Assembly: GCA_963720885.1 (NCBI GenBank)
Contig: CAVRGW010000005.1
Coordinates: 558,001-622,000, forward strand
Length of the DNA stretch: 64,000 bases
Source: DATLLN01 sp963720885
GTDB taxonomy: Bacteria; Actinomycetota; Thermoleophilia; Gaiellales; JAICJC01
Direction: 5' to 3'
In this document: positions 23,963 to 31,459 of the stretch, in pieces
Layout of the letters: each line of letters opens with the position of its first letter
Position numbering within the stretch: position 1 is the stretch's first letter
The notes under the pieces: model-generated
The model's database searches: none
Told to the model about the DNA's origin: nothing
What the model saw: only the letters and a program-made list of their open reading frames with translations
Translations under genes and position numbers: made by a program

Positions 23963-25326
23963 TCCGCCTCGGCCGGCCGATGTACCGGCCCGATCCCGCC
24001 GTGGTGGCGCGAACGCCCAGCGCGGACGTGCTGGTTGCGTTGTCGGTCAAGGACGGCGAGCGGTTCCTCCCCGAGGCGATCGAGTGCGTGCTCGCGCAGG
24101 AAGGGGTCGACCTGCGGCTCGAGGTGTACGACAACGGTTCCTCCGACCGCTCGGTGGAGATCGCCCGCGGCTATGCCGCCCGCGACTCGCGCGTCGTCGT
24201 GATCGTCAACCCTCCCGGCTTCAACTACTTCTGCAGCATGAACCGGGCGATCGCCGGCTCGGCCGCCGAGTTCTTCTGCCCGTGGGCCTGCGACGACGTG
24301 ATGGATCCCGACAACCTCGTCCAGAAGGTTGCCGCGCTGCTCGAGCACCCCGACGCGGGCTTCGCCTGGTCGCCGACGCTGATCGTCGACGACCACGGCC
24401 GGGTCGCCGACTTCTTCCCGGACGTCACCCGGGTCGAGCCGTACATGGCCGCGCCGGACTTCATGGATGTGCTGCTGCCGGTCGGCGAGGTCGTCATGTC
24501 GTCGGTCGTCATGCGCACCAGCGCGATCCGCCAGATCGGCGGCTTCGATCCGCGGACGACCCTGGTCGGCGACTGGCTGACCTGGATGCGGATGGCCATG
24601 CGCTTCGGCGTCGTCACCGTCCCGTATGCGCTCGTCCGCTACCGGCAGCACGAGGAGTGCGGAAGCTACCGGGCCAAGGACGGGCGGATGGCGATGGAAG
24701 GCCCGGCGGTGCTGCGCGAGGCGCTCGGCGATCCACTGTTTCCCGCTCCGCTGCGCTCCAAGGCCGATCTCTTCATGGCCCAACTGCTGGTCAACGAGAT
24801 GTGGGGACTGACGCACCGCGAGATCCTGCGCTTCTCGGACGGCTACGCAGCATACGGCCTGGCGGCCCAGGCGCTCGGCCTGGTGCCGGCGGACCCCAAC
24901 GTGCACCGCGCCTTCCGCCGGTTGGTCGAGGCGGCGGGGCTCACCGTGCCCGACCTGCCCGCCCGCCTCGCCGGCCGGCCCGAGCCAACGCCCGACGGCA
25001 TCGCCCGCCAGCTGCGCGAGTTCGCCCGCCTGCGGGCCGCCGGCGTGGCCGAGCGGCTGACCCTGGTGCTGCCGGAGTGGGCCGAGGTGCCGCGCGCGGC
25101 GCTGACGCCGGTCGTGGCCGGCGCCGTCGAGGTGTCGTCCGCGGAGCTCCGCGAGATCCTGCACCCGGGCATGGCGTGCCTGGCACCCTGGGGCGCGCCC
25201 GACCTGGCCGAGGCCGAAGGGCTGGGCGTCCCCGGGTTCGTGTACGACCTGCCCGACTGCTTCGACCGGCCGCGCGACCGCGAGCGGTGGGAGACCCTCG
25301 ACGGTCCCAGTACGCTGCCCGGATGA
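23959..25326 (+). CDS. Family 2 glycosyltransferase with C-terminal extension
   Basis: A 455-residue protein. A GT-A domain fills residues ~20-240 (VLVALSVKDGERFLPEAIEC, DNGSSDRSVEIARGYAA, the DxD-like WACDDVMDPDNL, and GDWLTWMRMAMRFGV). About 215 further residues are unlike common GT2 tails and end in APWGAPDLAEAEGLGVPGFV. A similar tail (PWG, then GVPALTF) closes the GT2 at 26249-27526. It probably transfers a sugar in assembly of a surface glycan; donor and acceptor are unknown. The ATG overlaps the stop of the fusion gene. Confidence 0.85.
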   Translation: MIRLGRPMYRPDPAVVARTPSADVLVALSVKDGERFLPEAIECVLAQEGVDLRLEVYDNGSSDRSVEIARGYAARDSRVVVIVNPPGFNYFCSMNRAIAGSAAEFFCPWACDDVMDPDNLVQKVAALLEHPDAGFAWSPTLIVDDHGRVADFFPDVTRVEPYMAAPDFMDVLLPVGEVVMSSVVMRTSAIRQIGGFDPRTTLVGDWLTWMRMAMRFGVVTVPYALVRYRQHEECGSYRAKDGRMAMEGPAVLREALGDPLFPAPLRSKADLFMAQLLVNEMWGLTHREILRFSDGYAAYGLAAQALGLVPADPNVHRAFRRLVEAAGLTVPDLPARLAGRPEPTPDGIARQLREFARLRAAGVAERLTLVLPEWAEVPRAALTPVVAGAVEVSSAELREILHPGMACLAPWGAPDLAEAEGLGVPGFVYDLPDCFDRPRDRERWETLDGPSTLPG

Positions 25327-26252
25327 TCGCCCCCTTCGCCGGCGAGCACGTCGGCGGCGCCGCATCGGTGCTGGCGGATCGCCACGCCAGGCACCGCGCG
25401 GCCGAGCCGCTGCTGGCCGACGGCGACGCCCGCATGTGGGTGGAGCAGGCATGGGGCCGTGATCGCGTCTCGGGCGTCGTCTCCCTGCGTGACGGCGAGG
25501 TCACTGGCTACCTGTTCGGCCGGATCGCCCGAAACGACGTCTGGGGCACGCATGCGGTGGTCGACCGGGCCGGCTCGGCGGGGACGGACGGCGAGACCAT
25601 GCGCGACCTGTACGCCGCGGCGGCACCGACCTGGCTGGATGCCGGCGCCCGCCTGCAGCTGGTGACTGTGCCGGCGCTCGACCGCGAGCTCGATCCCTGG
25701 TACCGGCTCGGATTCGGGCAGATGCAGCTGCACGCAATCCGTGAGAGCGGCGCGCCCGACCGGCGGCCGCCGGCAGGCGTGATCGTCCGCCGCGCCGAGC
25801 CGGCCGATCTGGACGCGGCAATCATGCCGATGGCGACCCTGATCTGGGATCACCAGGCCGGACCGCCGGCGTTCACCGGCCTGACGCCGCCGCCGGCGAC
25901 CGAGCTCCGCGAGAGCTGGGCCGAGTCGTTCGAGCTGCCGGACGACCTGCTGTTCATCGCCGAGCTGGACGGGCAGCCGGCAGGCTTCGTGCTGCTCTAC
26001 CCGGACGATCCGGACGTCGGCGTCAACGTGCGCCACCTCAAGCTCTCCACCGCAGCGACGATGCCCGACCTGCGCGGCGGCGGTGTGGGGACGGCGCTTA
26101 CCGAGCACGCCCTGCGCTGGGCGACAGATGCGGGCCACGACGCGGTCACCACCGACTGGCGGGTGCCCAACCTGCAGTCCTCGCGGTTCTGGCCGGCGCG
26201 CGGGTTCCGGCCCACCTTCCATCGGCTCCACCGCATGCTCGGCGTGGGCTAG
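25323..26252 (+). CDS. Protein with two GNAT domains
   Basis: A 309-residue protein with two acyltransferase folds in tandem. The N-terminal half (to ~150) is degenerate. The C-terminal half has a convincing acetyl-CoA site, MPDLRGGGVGTALTEHALRW, followed by TDWRVPNLQSSRFWPARGFR. It could acylate an amino sugar or an amine on the glycan made by this cluster. It is the last gene of the rfbF operon (ATGA overlap with the GT2). Its TAG stop shares the bases CTAG with the stop of the convergent GT2. Confidence 0.8.
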   Translation: MIAPFAGEHVGGAASVLADRHARHRAAEPLLADGDARMWVEQAWGRDRVSGVVSLRDGEVTGYLFGRIARNDVWGTHAVVDRAGSAGTDGETMRDLYAAAAPTWLDAGARLQLVTVPALDRELDPWYRLGFGQMQLHAIRESGAPDRRPPAGVIVRRAEPADLDAAIMPMATLIWDHQAGPPAFTGLTPPPATELRESWAESFELPDDLLFIAELDGQPAGFVLLYPDDPDVGVNVRHLKLSTAATMPDLRGGGVGTALTEHALRWATDAGHDAVTTDWRVPNLQSSRFWPARGFRPTFHRLHRMLGVG

Positions 26253-27526
26253 TCGTACGGCGTCGGCATGCCGAACGTCAGCGCAGGCACGCCCATCGAC
26301 TCCGCCAGGACGGCCAGCTCGTCCCCCCAGGGGGCGACGAACACGCAGCCCGGGCGAAGCGGCTCCAGCGGCTGGTCGCAGACAACCAGGTCGAGGCCCA
26401 CCTCGGGGCCGCGCTCCAGCTCGGCCTCGAGCAGCGCGACGGCGGCGTCCAGGTCGGCCGGCGAGACGGCGACGCAGCAGCCGTCGACCAACCCACCGTC
26501 GGCCAGCGACCGCAGGTTGCCCACCGCGTCAGCGACGGATTCCGGCGTCCAGGCCGGTGCGGCGACGGCCAGGCCGGGAAGCGTTGGGGGCGCCAGGCCG
26601 GCGTCCGCTACCGCCGTGCGGTAGAGGTCGCGCAGGGTCTCGCTCTGCGGGTAGCGGGACAGCACGCCGGCCAGCGCCGCGTGCGCCGGATACGGGCTGT
26701 CGGCCAGCGTCCGGTGTCCGTGCCGGACGAGGCCGTCCGCCAGCGACACGGCGACGCCGGTCAGGATCTGCTCGCGGTGGCCGTCCCACTCGGCCGGGAA
26801 GCGCTCGTCGTCGAGCGCCCGGCTGACGGTGGAGACCAGCTCGGTCGCGAAGGTGCCGCCGGCCCAGGCGCGGGACGAGCCGTTGGCGTCGTGCTCGCGG
26901 TAGAGCACCAGCGGCTCGGGCAGCCAGACGGCGCCAACGCGCAGCGCCAGCCGCAGCCACAGCAGCCAGTCGCAGGTCAGCTCCGGTCGGGCGTCGAATC
27001 CGCCAACCTCGCGCAGCGCCGCCGTGCGGATCAGCACCGTCGGCATCGCGATCGCGTTGGCCGTGGCGATCAGCGGAAACAGCGACGGCGCGGGCAGCAG
27101 GCGCGGCTCGTCGCCCATCGCGGGCAGCACGACGCCGCGCAGCTCGCCGTCGCCGCGGTCGAGCAGCCAGCCGCCGAACGCCAGGCCGGCGTCGGCCGCT
27201 GCCAGCATCTCGGCCTTGCGCGCCAGGTTGCCGGGGAGCATCTCGTCGTCGCAGGCCCAGGGCACGAAGAAATCGCCGGATGCGGCCTCCAGCCCGAGGT
27301 TCATGCTGTCCGGGAACCGCAGCCCCGGCGGGTTCCGCGTCAGCCTCACCCGCGGATCGGCGAGATAGCCCTCGGCGATCGCGTCCGAGCCGTCGTTCGA
27401 GCCGTTGTCGTAGACCAGCAGCTCCAGCTCGACCCCGTCCTGGGCGAGCACGCTCTCGATCGACCGCGCCAGGAACTCGGCGCCATTGCGCACGGAGAGG
27501 ACGACGGTGACCGAGGGGAGGGGCAT
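26249..27526 (-). CDS. Family 2 glycosyltransferase with C-terminal extension
   Basis: A 425-residue protein, a paralog of the GT2 at 23959. The GT-A domain has VTVVLSVRNGAEFLARSIES, VLAQDGVELELLVYDNGSND, the DxD-like WACDDEMLPGNL and CDWLLWLRLALRVGA. The C-terminal ~180 residues again have a conserved end (VAPWGDELAVLAESMGVPAL). It is convergent with the rfbF operon, sharing the four bases of the stop codons, and divergent from the GT4 gene. A nearly perfect inverted repeat lies in the 61-bp divergent region. Donor and acceptor are unknown. Confidence 0.85.
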   Translation of the reverse strand: MPLPSVTVVLSVRNGAEFLARSIESVLAQDGVELELLVYDNGSNDGSDAIAEGYLADPRVRLTRNPPGLRFPDSMNLGLEAASGDFFVPWACDDEMLPGNLARKAEMLAAADAGLAFGGWLLDRGDGELRGVVLPAMGDEPRLLPAPSLFPLIATANAIAMPTVLIRTAALREVGGFDARPELTCDWLLWLRLALRVGAVWLPEPLVLYREHDANGSSRAWAGGTFATELVSTVSRALDDERFPAEWDGHREQILTGVAVSLADGLVRHGHRTLADSPYPAHAALAGVLSRYPQSETLRDLYRTAVADAGLAPPTLPGLAVAAPAWTPESVADAVGNLRSLADGGLVDGCCVAVSPADLDAAVALLEAELERGPEVGLDLVVCDQPLEPLRPGCVFVAPWGDELAVLAESMGVPALTFGMPTPYD

Positions 27527-27538
27527 GTCGCCCGCCTA

Positions 27539-27576
27539 ATCGTCGGCCGCCTCAAGAACGTGAGCGGCCTGACGAT
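27539..27576. repeat. Imperfect inverted repeat in a divergent glycosyltransferase promoter
   Basis: Left arm ATCGTC-GGCCGC-c-TCA and right arm TGA-GCGGCC-t-GACGAT pair with one bulged base on each side around AAGAACG. It fills most of the 61 bp between the divergent GT2 (27526) and GT4 (27588) genes, so it may be an operator. Confidence 0.5.
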
Positions 27577-27587
27577 CGTGAAGCGCG

Positions 27588-30368
27588 ATGTCCCCTCACA
27601 TCATGCTCACCTCGTTCGGGTACCACGATTCCGGCGGGGGAACGATCGTGCCCCGGCATGTGGCCCAGGAGCTCGCTCGTCGCGGATGGGACGTGACGGT
27701 GTTCCACGCCGCGGTCGGCCGCACCGAGGATGCCGAACCGTACGCGGTGCGCACCTGGGACGACGCCGGCGTACGGCTGATCGGGGTGTTCAACCGCCCG
27801 CACGGCCTGTTCGATCTGGGCAACCCGCGGCGCGAGATCGACGACCCGCCGATCACACGGGCGTTCGCCGAGGCGCTCGACGAGCACCGGCCGGACGTCG
27901 TGCACTTCCACAACCTGCACAACCTCGGCGCGGCGCTGATCGACGAGTCCGCCGCCCGTGGCATCCCCTCGTACTTCTCGACCCACAACTACTGGCTGGC
28001 CTGCCCGCGCGCCTACCTCTACACGGAGGAGCTCGAGCTGTGCCACGGGCCTGCCGACGGGGGCGCCGCGTGCGCAGCGTGCGTTCGCTCGGCCGACACC
28101 GCCGGGCACCGCGAGCGGCTGACCGAGATCCGCTCGCGCTTCGAGCGTGGCGTCAGCGTCTGCATGGCGGTCTCCGAGGCGGTCAAGCGCACGCTTGTCT
28201 CGGCCGGCTACCCGGAGGCGATGATCGACGTCGTCCGCCAGGCAATGCCGCAGGAGCATCAGATCTGGGAGGCGCTGGGCCGCGACCGCACCCCCGGCCG
28301 GGTCGGCGAGCGGCTGACGGTCGGCTTCTTCGGCTCTGCGTACCCGCACAAGGGGCCAAGCGTCCTGGTCGAGGCGGCCGGGCTCGCGACCGCCGACATC
28401 GCCGTCCGAATCCACGGCGAGGTGCCCGGGTCGTTCGCCGAGCATCTGCGGGCGCTCGATCACAGCGGCAGGGTCGAGATCTGCGGCGCGTTCTCGCACG
28501 ACCGGCTGCCGGACCTGCTGGCGGACGTCGACGTCGCCGTCATCCCATCGCTCTGGTGGGACTGCGCGCCGCTGATGGTCGCCGAGTGCCTGGCCGGACG
28601 CGTGCCGGTGCTGGCAGCACGGATGGGCGGGATCACCGAGTCGGTGCGCGACCAGGTCGACGGCCTGCTGGTCGACGGCCGCGACGCGCCGGCGCTGGCC
28701 GCCGCGCTCGACCGGCTGGCGATCGAGCCGGGCCTGCTGGAGCGCCTGCAGACCGGCATCCGGCCGCCGCGCGCCTTCGCCGCGTACGTCGACGAGCTGG
28801 AGCGCTATTACGCCGGGGAGCGGCCCTCGCAATCGACCGGGCGCACGCTGCCGATCTCGGTCAGCTGGCGGGGCGACCAGGGCAAGCCGACCAGCCTTTC
28901 GGTGATCAATACCAACGTCTGCGACGAGCTGGCCGCCGAAGGCTTCGCCGTCGAGCGGTTGCTGCGCGACGGGTCGACCTCCGGACCGGCCGCGCCGTTC
29001 GCCGCCGAGGTGACGGTGCGCCACCAGTGGCCGCCCGACTTCTCCGCCGCGTCCGGGCGGCTGGCGGTGATCCAGCCGTGGGAGTTCGGCTCGATCCCGC
29101 AGGCGTGGGTCGGCCCGATCCAGCGGAACGTCGACGAGCTGTGGGTGCCCTCCGGGTACGTCAAGCGGATGTATGTCCAGGACGGGATCGACCCGGCGCG
29201 GATCCGGGTGATCGGGAACGGCGTCGACCTCGAGACCTTCACGCCGGACGGGCCGCGGATGGAGCTGGACGCTCCCGATGGGTGCCGGTTCCTGTTCGTC
29301 GGCGGCATGGTCGCTCGCAAGGCGCCCGACCTTCTGATCGCGGCGTACCTCGAGGCGTTCGCCGGGCGCGACGACGTCTGCCTGGTGATCAAGGACTTCG
29401 GCGCCGCCTCGATCTACCCCGGCTCCGACCGCGGGCCGGTGCGCACCCACGCCGACGACGGCCGGCTGCCGCGGATCGTTTACCTCGAGGACGATCTGAC
29501 GGACGCCGAGATCGCGTCGCTGTACCGAGCGTGCGATGCGACCGCGCTGCCGTACCGCGGGGAGGGGTTCTGCATGCCCGCGCTGGAGGGCATGGCCTGC
29601 GGCCTGCCGGCGATCGTCACTGCCGGCGGCCCGACCGACGAGTTCGTGCCCGACGAGGCGTGCTGGCGCGTGCCGGCGGGCGTCAAGCGGGCGAACGAGC
29701 GGCGCGTCGACGGCATGGACACCGCGGGGTTCCCCTACTCGCTGGACCCGGACATGGCAGCGCTTCGGCGGATCCTGCTCGGGGTCGCGGACGACCCGGT
29801 GGAGCGCGCCCGGCGCGGCGAGGCTGCCCGCTCGGCCGCTCAGGCCTTCGGCTGGCACGGCGTCGCACTCCGGTACGCGGAGCGGATCACCGAGCTGGCG
29901 TCCCGCCCGCCGCTCCACGCTCGATCCTCGGGACCGCCGATCCAGCTCGACCCTCCCGCCCCGGCGGCGCTGCTGGCGACGCCCGCCTGGCTCGGCGAGG
30001 ACCGGCTCGGCGACCTGCTCGCCGCGTGGACGCAGTCCACGGCGCCTGGCGAGCCGGCCTGCCTCTACCTGCTCGCCGATCCCCGCGTGCACGGCGACCA
30101 GGCAGCGTGCACCGACCGCGTGCTGCGGGCGGCCGCGCACACCGGCACCGACATCGATACGGGCGCCGACATCACGATCCTGCTCCAGCCGCTGCGCGAC
30201 GACACGGCTGCCCGGATCCACCGCGCCGCCACCGGGTACGCACCGCTGCACGCGGCGTGTGAGGGCCACCTGCGCCTGGCCATTGCGGCCGGCACCCCGC
30301 TCGTCGAGCCGGAGACGGACGCCGTCCGCGCGTGGCTCGCGGCCGTCCACGCCCTGCGCGCCGCGTAG
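27588..30368 (+). CDS. Large glycosyltransferase with two GT4 domains
   Basis: A 926-residue GT-B protein. The first GT4 domain covers about residues 1-410: GYHDSGGGTIVPRHVAQELA, DVVHFHNLHNLG, FSTHNYWLACPRAYLYTEE, and the donor site SLWWDCAPLMVAECLAGRVP. It has a C-x-x-C-like pair near residue 160. The second GT4 domain is about 425-780: VINTNVCDELA, VPSGYVKRMYVQDGI, IGNGVDLETFTP, LFVGGMVARKAPDLLIAAYL, and YRGEGFCMPALEGMACGLPA. A tail of about 140 residues is unassigned. One chain could add two sugars in a row. It probably acts in the polysaccharide pathway of the neighbouring cluster. No Shine-Dalgarno sequence is evident. Confidence 0.87.
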   Translation: MSPHIMLTSFGYHDSGGGTIVPRHVAQELARRGWDVTVFHAAVGRTEDAEPYAVRTWDDAGVRLIGVFNRPHGLFDLGNPRREIDDPPITRAFAEALDEHRPDVVHFHNLHNLGAALIDESAARGIPSYFSTHNYWLACPRAYLYTEELELCHGPADGGAACAACVRSADTAGHRERLTEIRSRFERGVSVCMAVSEAVKRTLVSAGYPEAMIDVVRQAMPQEHQIWEALGRDRTPGRVGERLTVGFFGSAYPHKGPSVLVEAAGLATADIAVRIHGEVPGSFAEHLRALDHSGRVEICGAFSHDRLPDLLADVDVAVIPSLWWDCAPLMVAECLAGRVPVLAARMGGITESVRDQVDGLLVDGRDAPALAAALDRLAIEPGLLERLQTGIRPPRAFAAYVDELERYYAGERPSQSTGRTLPISVSWRGDQGKPTSLSVINTNVCDELAAEGFAVERLLRDGSTSGPAAPFAAEVTVRHQWPPDFSAASGRLAVIQPWEFGSIPQAWVGPIQRNVDELWVPSGYVKRMYVQDGIDPARIRVIGNGVDLETFTPDGPRMELDAPDGCRFLFVGGMVARKAPDLLIAAYLEAFAGRDDVCLVIKDFGAASIYPGSDRGPVRTHADDGRLPRIVYLEDDLTDAEIASLYRACDATALPYRGEGFCMPALEGMACGLPAIVTAGGPTDEFVPDEACWRVPAGVKRANERRVDGMDTAGFPYSLDPDMAALRRILLGVADDPVERARRGEAARSAAQAFGWHGVALRYAERITELASRPPLHARSSGPPIQLDPPAPAALLATPAWLGEDRLGDLLAAWTQSTAPGEPACLYLLADPRVHGDQAACTDRVLRAAAHTGTDIDTGADITILLQPLRDDTAARIHRAATGYAPLHAACEGHLRLAIAAGTPLVEPETDAVRAWLAAVHALRAA

Positions 30369-30371
30369 CGG

Positions 30372-30719
30372 CTAGCGCGACTGCCGGCGTGCGTCGCGCA
30401 CCAGCACGGCGGCGGAGAGCACCGCCCAGACGGCGACCAGGCCGAACAGCAGCAGTTCCGTGACCAGCGCCGTCTGATCATCGACCTCGCCGAGCATCCA
30501 GAAGTACGGCACAGCCGTGAGCGCGCCGAGGACGCCGCTCAGTCCGCCCACCAGCGCCATGTTGCGCGACAGGCGGAATGCGGCCGTCGCCCGCTCAGGC
30601 TGGGTGCGCTGCGACAGCATGAGGATCCCGAACAGGCCCGTCGCCATGCAGCCGAGGCAGAACAGGACAGTGGCGACCCCAGCAGTCCTCGCAGCATCGT
30701 GCAAGATCGCCAACCCCAT
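30372..30719 (-). CDS. Small four-helix membrane protein, unknown
   Basis: A 115-residue protein with about four hydrophobic segments (VATVLFCLGCMATGLFGILM, MALVGGLSGVLGALTAVPYF, LVTELLLFGLVAVWAVLSAA) and a basic C-terminus (RDARRQSR). I recognise no family. The ATG at 30719 is chosen because upstream codons are repetitive Pro/Ala/Gly and come from a tandem palindrome array rather than from protein-like sequence. The start lies in the small palindrome CCCATAATGGG. Confidence 0.55.
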   Translation of the reverse strand: MGLAILHDAARTAGVATVLFCLGCMATGLFGILMLSQRTQPERATAAFRLSRNMALVGGLSGVLGALTAVPYFWMLGEVDDQTALVTELLLFGLVAVWAVLSAAVLVRDARRQSR

Positions 30720-30784
30720 AATGGGGGACGCTACACCTCCGCTCACCCTGGCAAACACTCCCGCCGCCAAGTCCCCCCAAACCC

Positions 30785-30803
30785 CCCACCCATCTGGGGT
30801 GGG
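30785..30803. other. 7-bp hairpin CCCACCC/GGGTGGG
   Basis: Perfect arms around ATCTG in the 313-bp gene-free stretch 30720-31032. The stretch also holds C-rich runs and the GTGCC array; I see no gene in it. Confidence 0.5.
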
Positions 30804-30823
30804 TCGATCCCCCATGGCGAGGG

Positions 30824-30940
30824 GTGCCGGGCACAGTGCCGGGCGTGGTGCCGGGCACGGTGCCGGGCGTGGTGCCGGGCGACGGGTGCCGGGCACGGTG
30901 CCGGGCACGTGCCGGCGCGGTGCCGGGCACAGTGCCAGGG
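30824..30940. repeat. Tandem array of the 11-bp palindrome GTGCCGGGCAC
   Basis: Ten GTGCC starts at 30824, 30836, 30848, 30860, 30872, 30886, 30898, 30909, 30920 and 30932 give a period of mostly 12 bp. The commonest unit is GTGCCGGGCAC, self-complementary around the central G; alternate units end in GGCGTG. It is not a CRISPR (no unique spacers) and is not coding in any convincing frame. Confidence 0.92.
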
Positions 30941-31032
30941 CCGACGATCGCCGTGACGAGCCCGTGACGGGTTCGGCACGGTTCGCGCGTGGGTTGGCAC
31001 GGGCGCGGGCTTGCGCCCTCGCGCGGGGTGGG

Positions 31033-31440
31033 CTACCCGTGCTTCTTCTTCTTGGCCGGCTGGGTGGGTACCGAGGCGACGCCGGCTGAGTAGCCCTGCT
31101 GGTAGCCCTCGGTCTTGCCCTTCTCGTAGCCGGCCTTGAGACCCTTCATCTTGCCCTGGCCGAAGCCGAGCTTGCGGCCGCGCTCGAAGCCCGCCTTCGA
31201 GCCCTGAGCCTTGCCCTTCCTCATGCCGGCGGCCTGCCCGGCGTCGTAGCCCTGCTGGTAGGCGACCTGGCGCGCGTGGGAAACCTCGGCGGGACTCGCA
31301 CCCGAATCGCTGCGGATGGACCAGGCCGAGATCCCGACGGCACCGGCCAGCATCAGCGAGAGCGCCAGCGCCAGTGTCAGGGATGCGACGCTGAAGCGCG
31401 GCAGCGCAGCCGCTGCGGAGCGAAGGTTCTGGGAGGTCAT
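31033..31440 (-). CDS. Single-pass membrane protein with Gly/Lys four-residue-period repeats
   Basis: A 135-residue protein. A membrane segment (SLTLALALSLMLAGAVGISA) is followed by an outer domain of about 75 residues in which glycine recurs every four residues: YQQGYDAGQAAGMRKGKAQG and onwards (GxxxG ladder with Lys, Arg, Tyr and Phe). It ends in a PAKKKKHG tail. Similar GxxxG ladders occur in Yae1-type and flagellar-assembly-like proteins, but I do not claim either. Two start codons stand in tandem (31443 and 31440); GGAGGT is better spaced for the second. It is 19 bp after the stop-to-start gap from gltX (same strand, upstream). Confidence 0.7.
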   Translation of the reverse strand: MTSQNLRSAAAALPRFSVASLTLALALSLMLAGAVGISAWSIRSDSGASPAEVSHARQVAYQQGYDAGQAAGMRKGKAQGSKAGFERGRKLGFGQGKMKGLKAGYEKGKTEGYQQGYSAGVASVPTQPAKKKKHG

Positions 31441-31459
31441 CATCTACCTCCCTGGGGTG

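Noticed and set aside
26681..30262. 1193-codon plus-strand frame across the GT2 and GT4 genes
   Set aside because: It is an Arg/Ala/Gly-rich shadow of two real genes in other frames, a common effect of very high GC.
30720..30908. 63-codon N-terminal extension of the small membrane protein
   Set aside because: The added residues are Pro/Ala/Gly/Arg repeats made by the GTGCC array and do not look like protein sequence.
30824..30940. Array considered as a CRISPR
   Set aside because: Units are short and contiguous with no unique spacers, and no cas gene is nearby.
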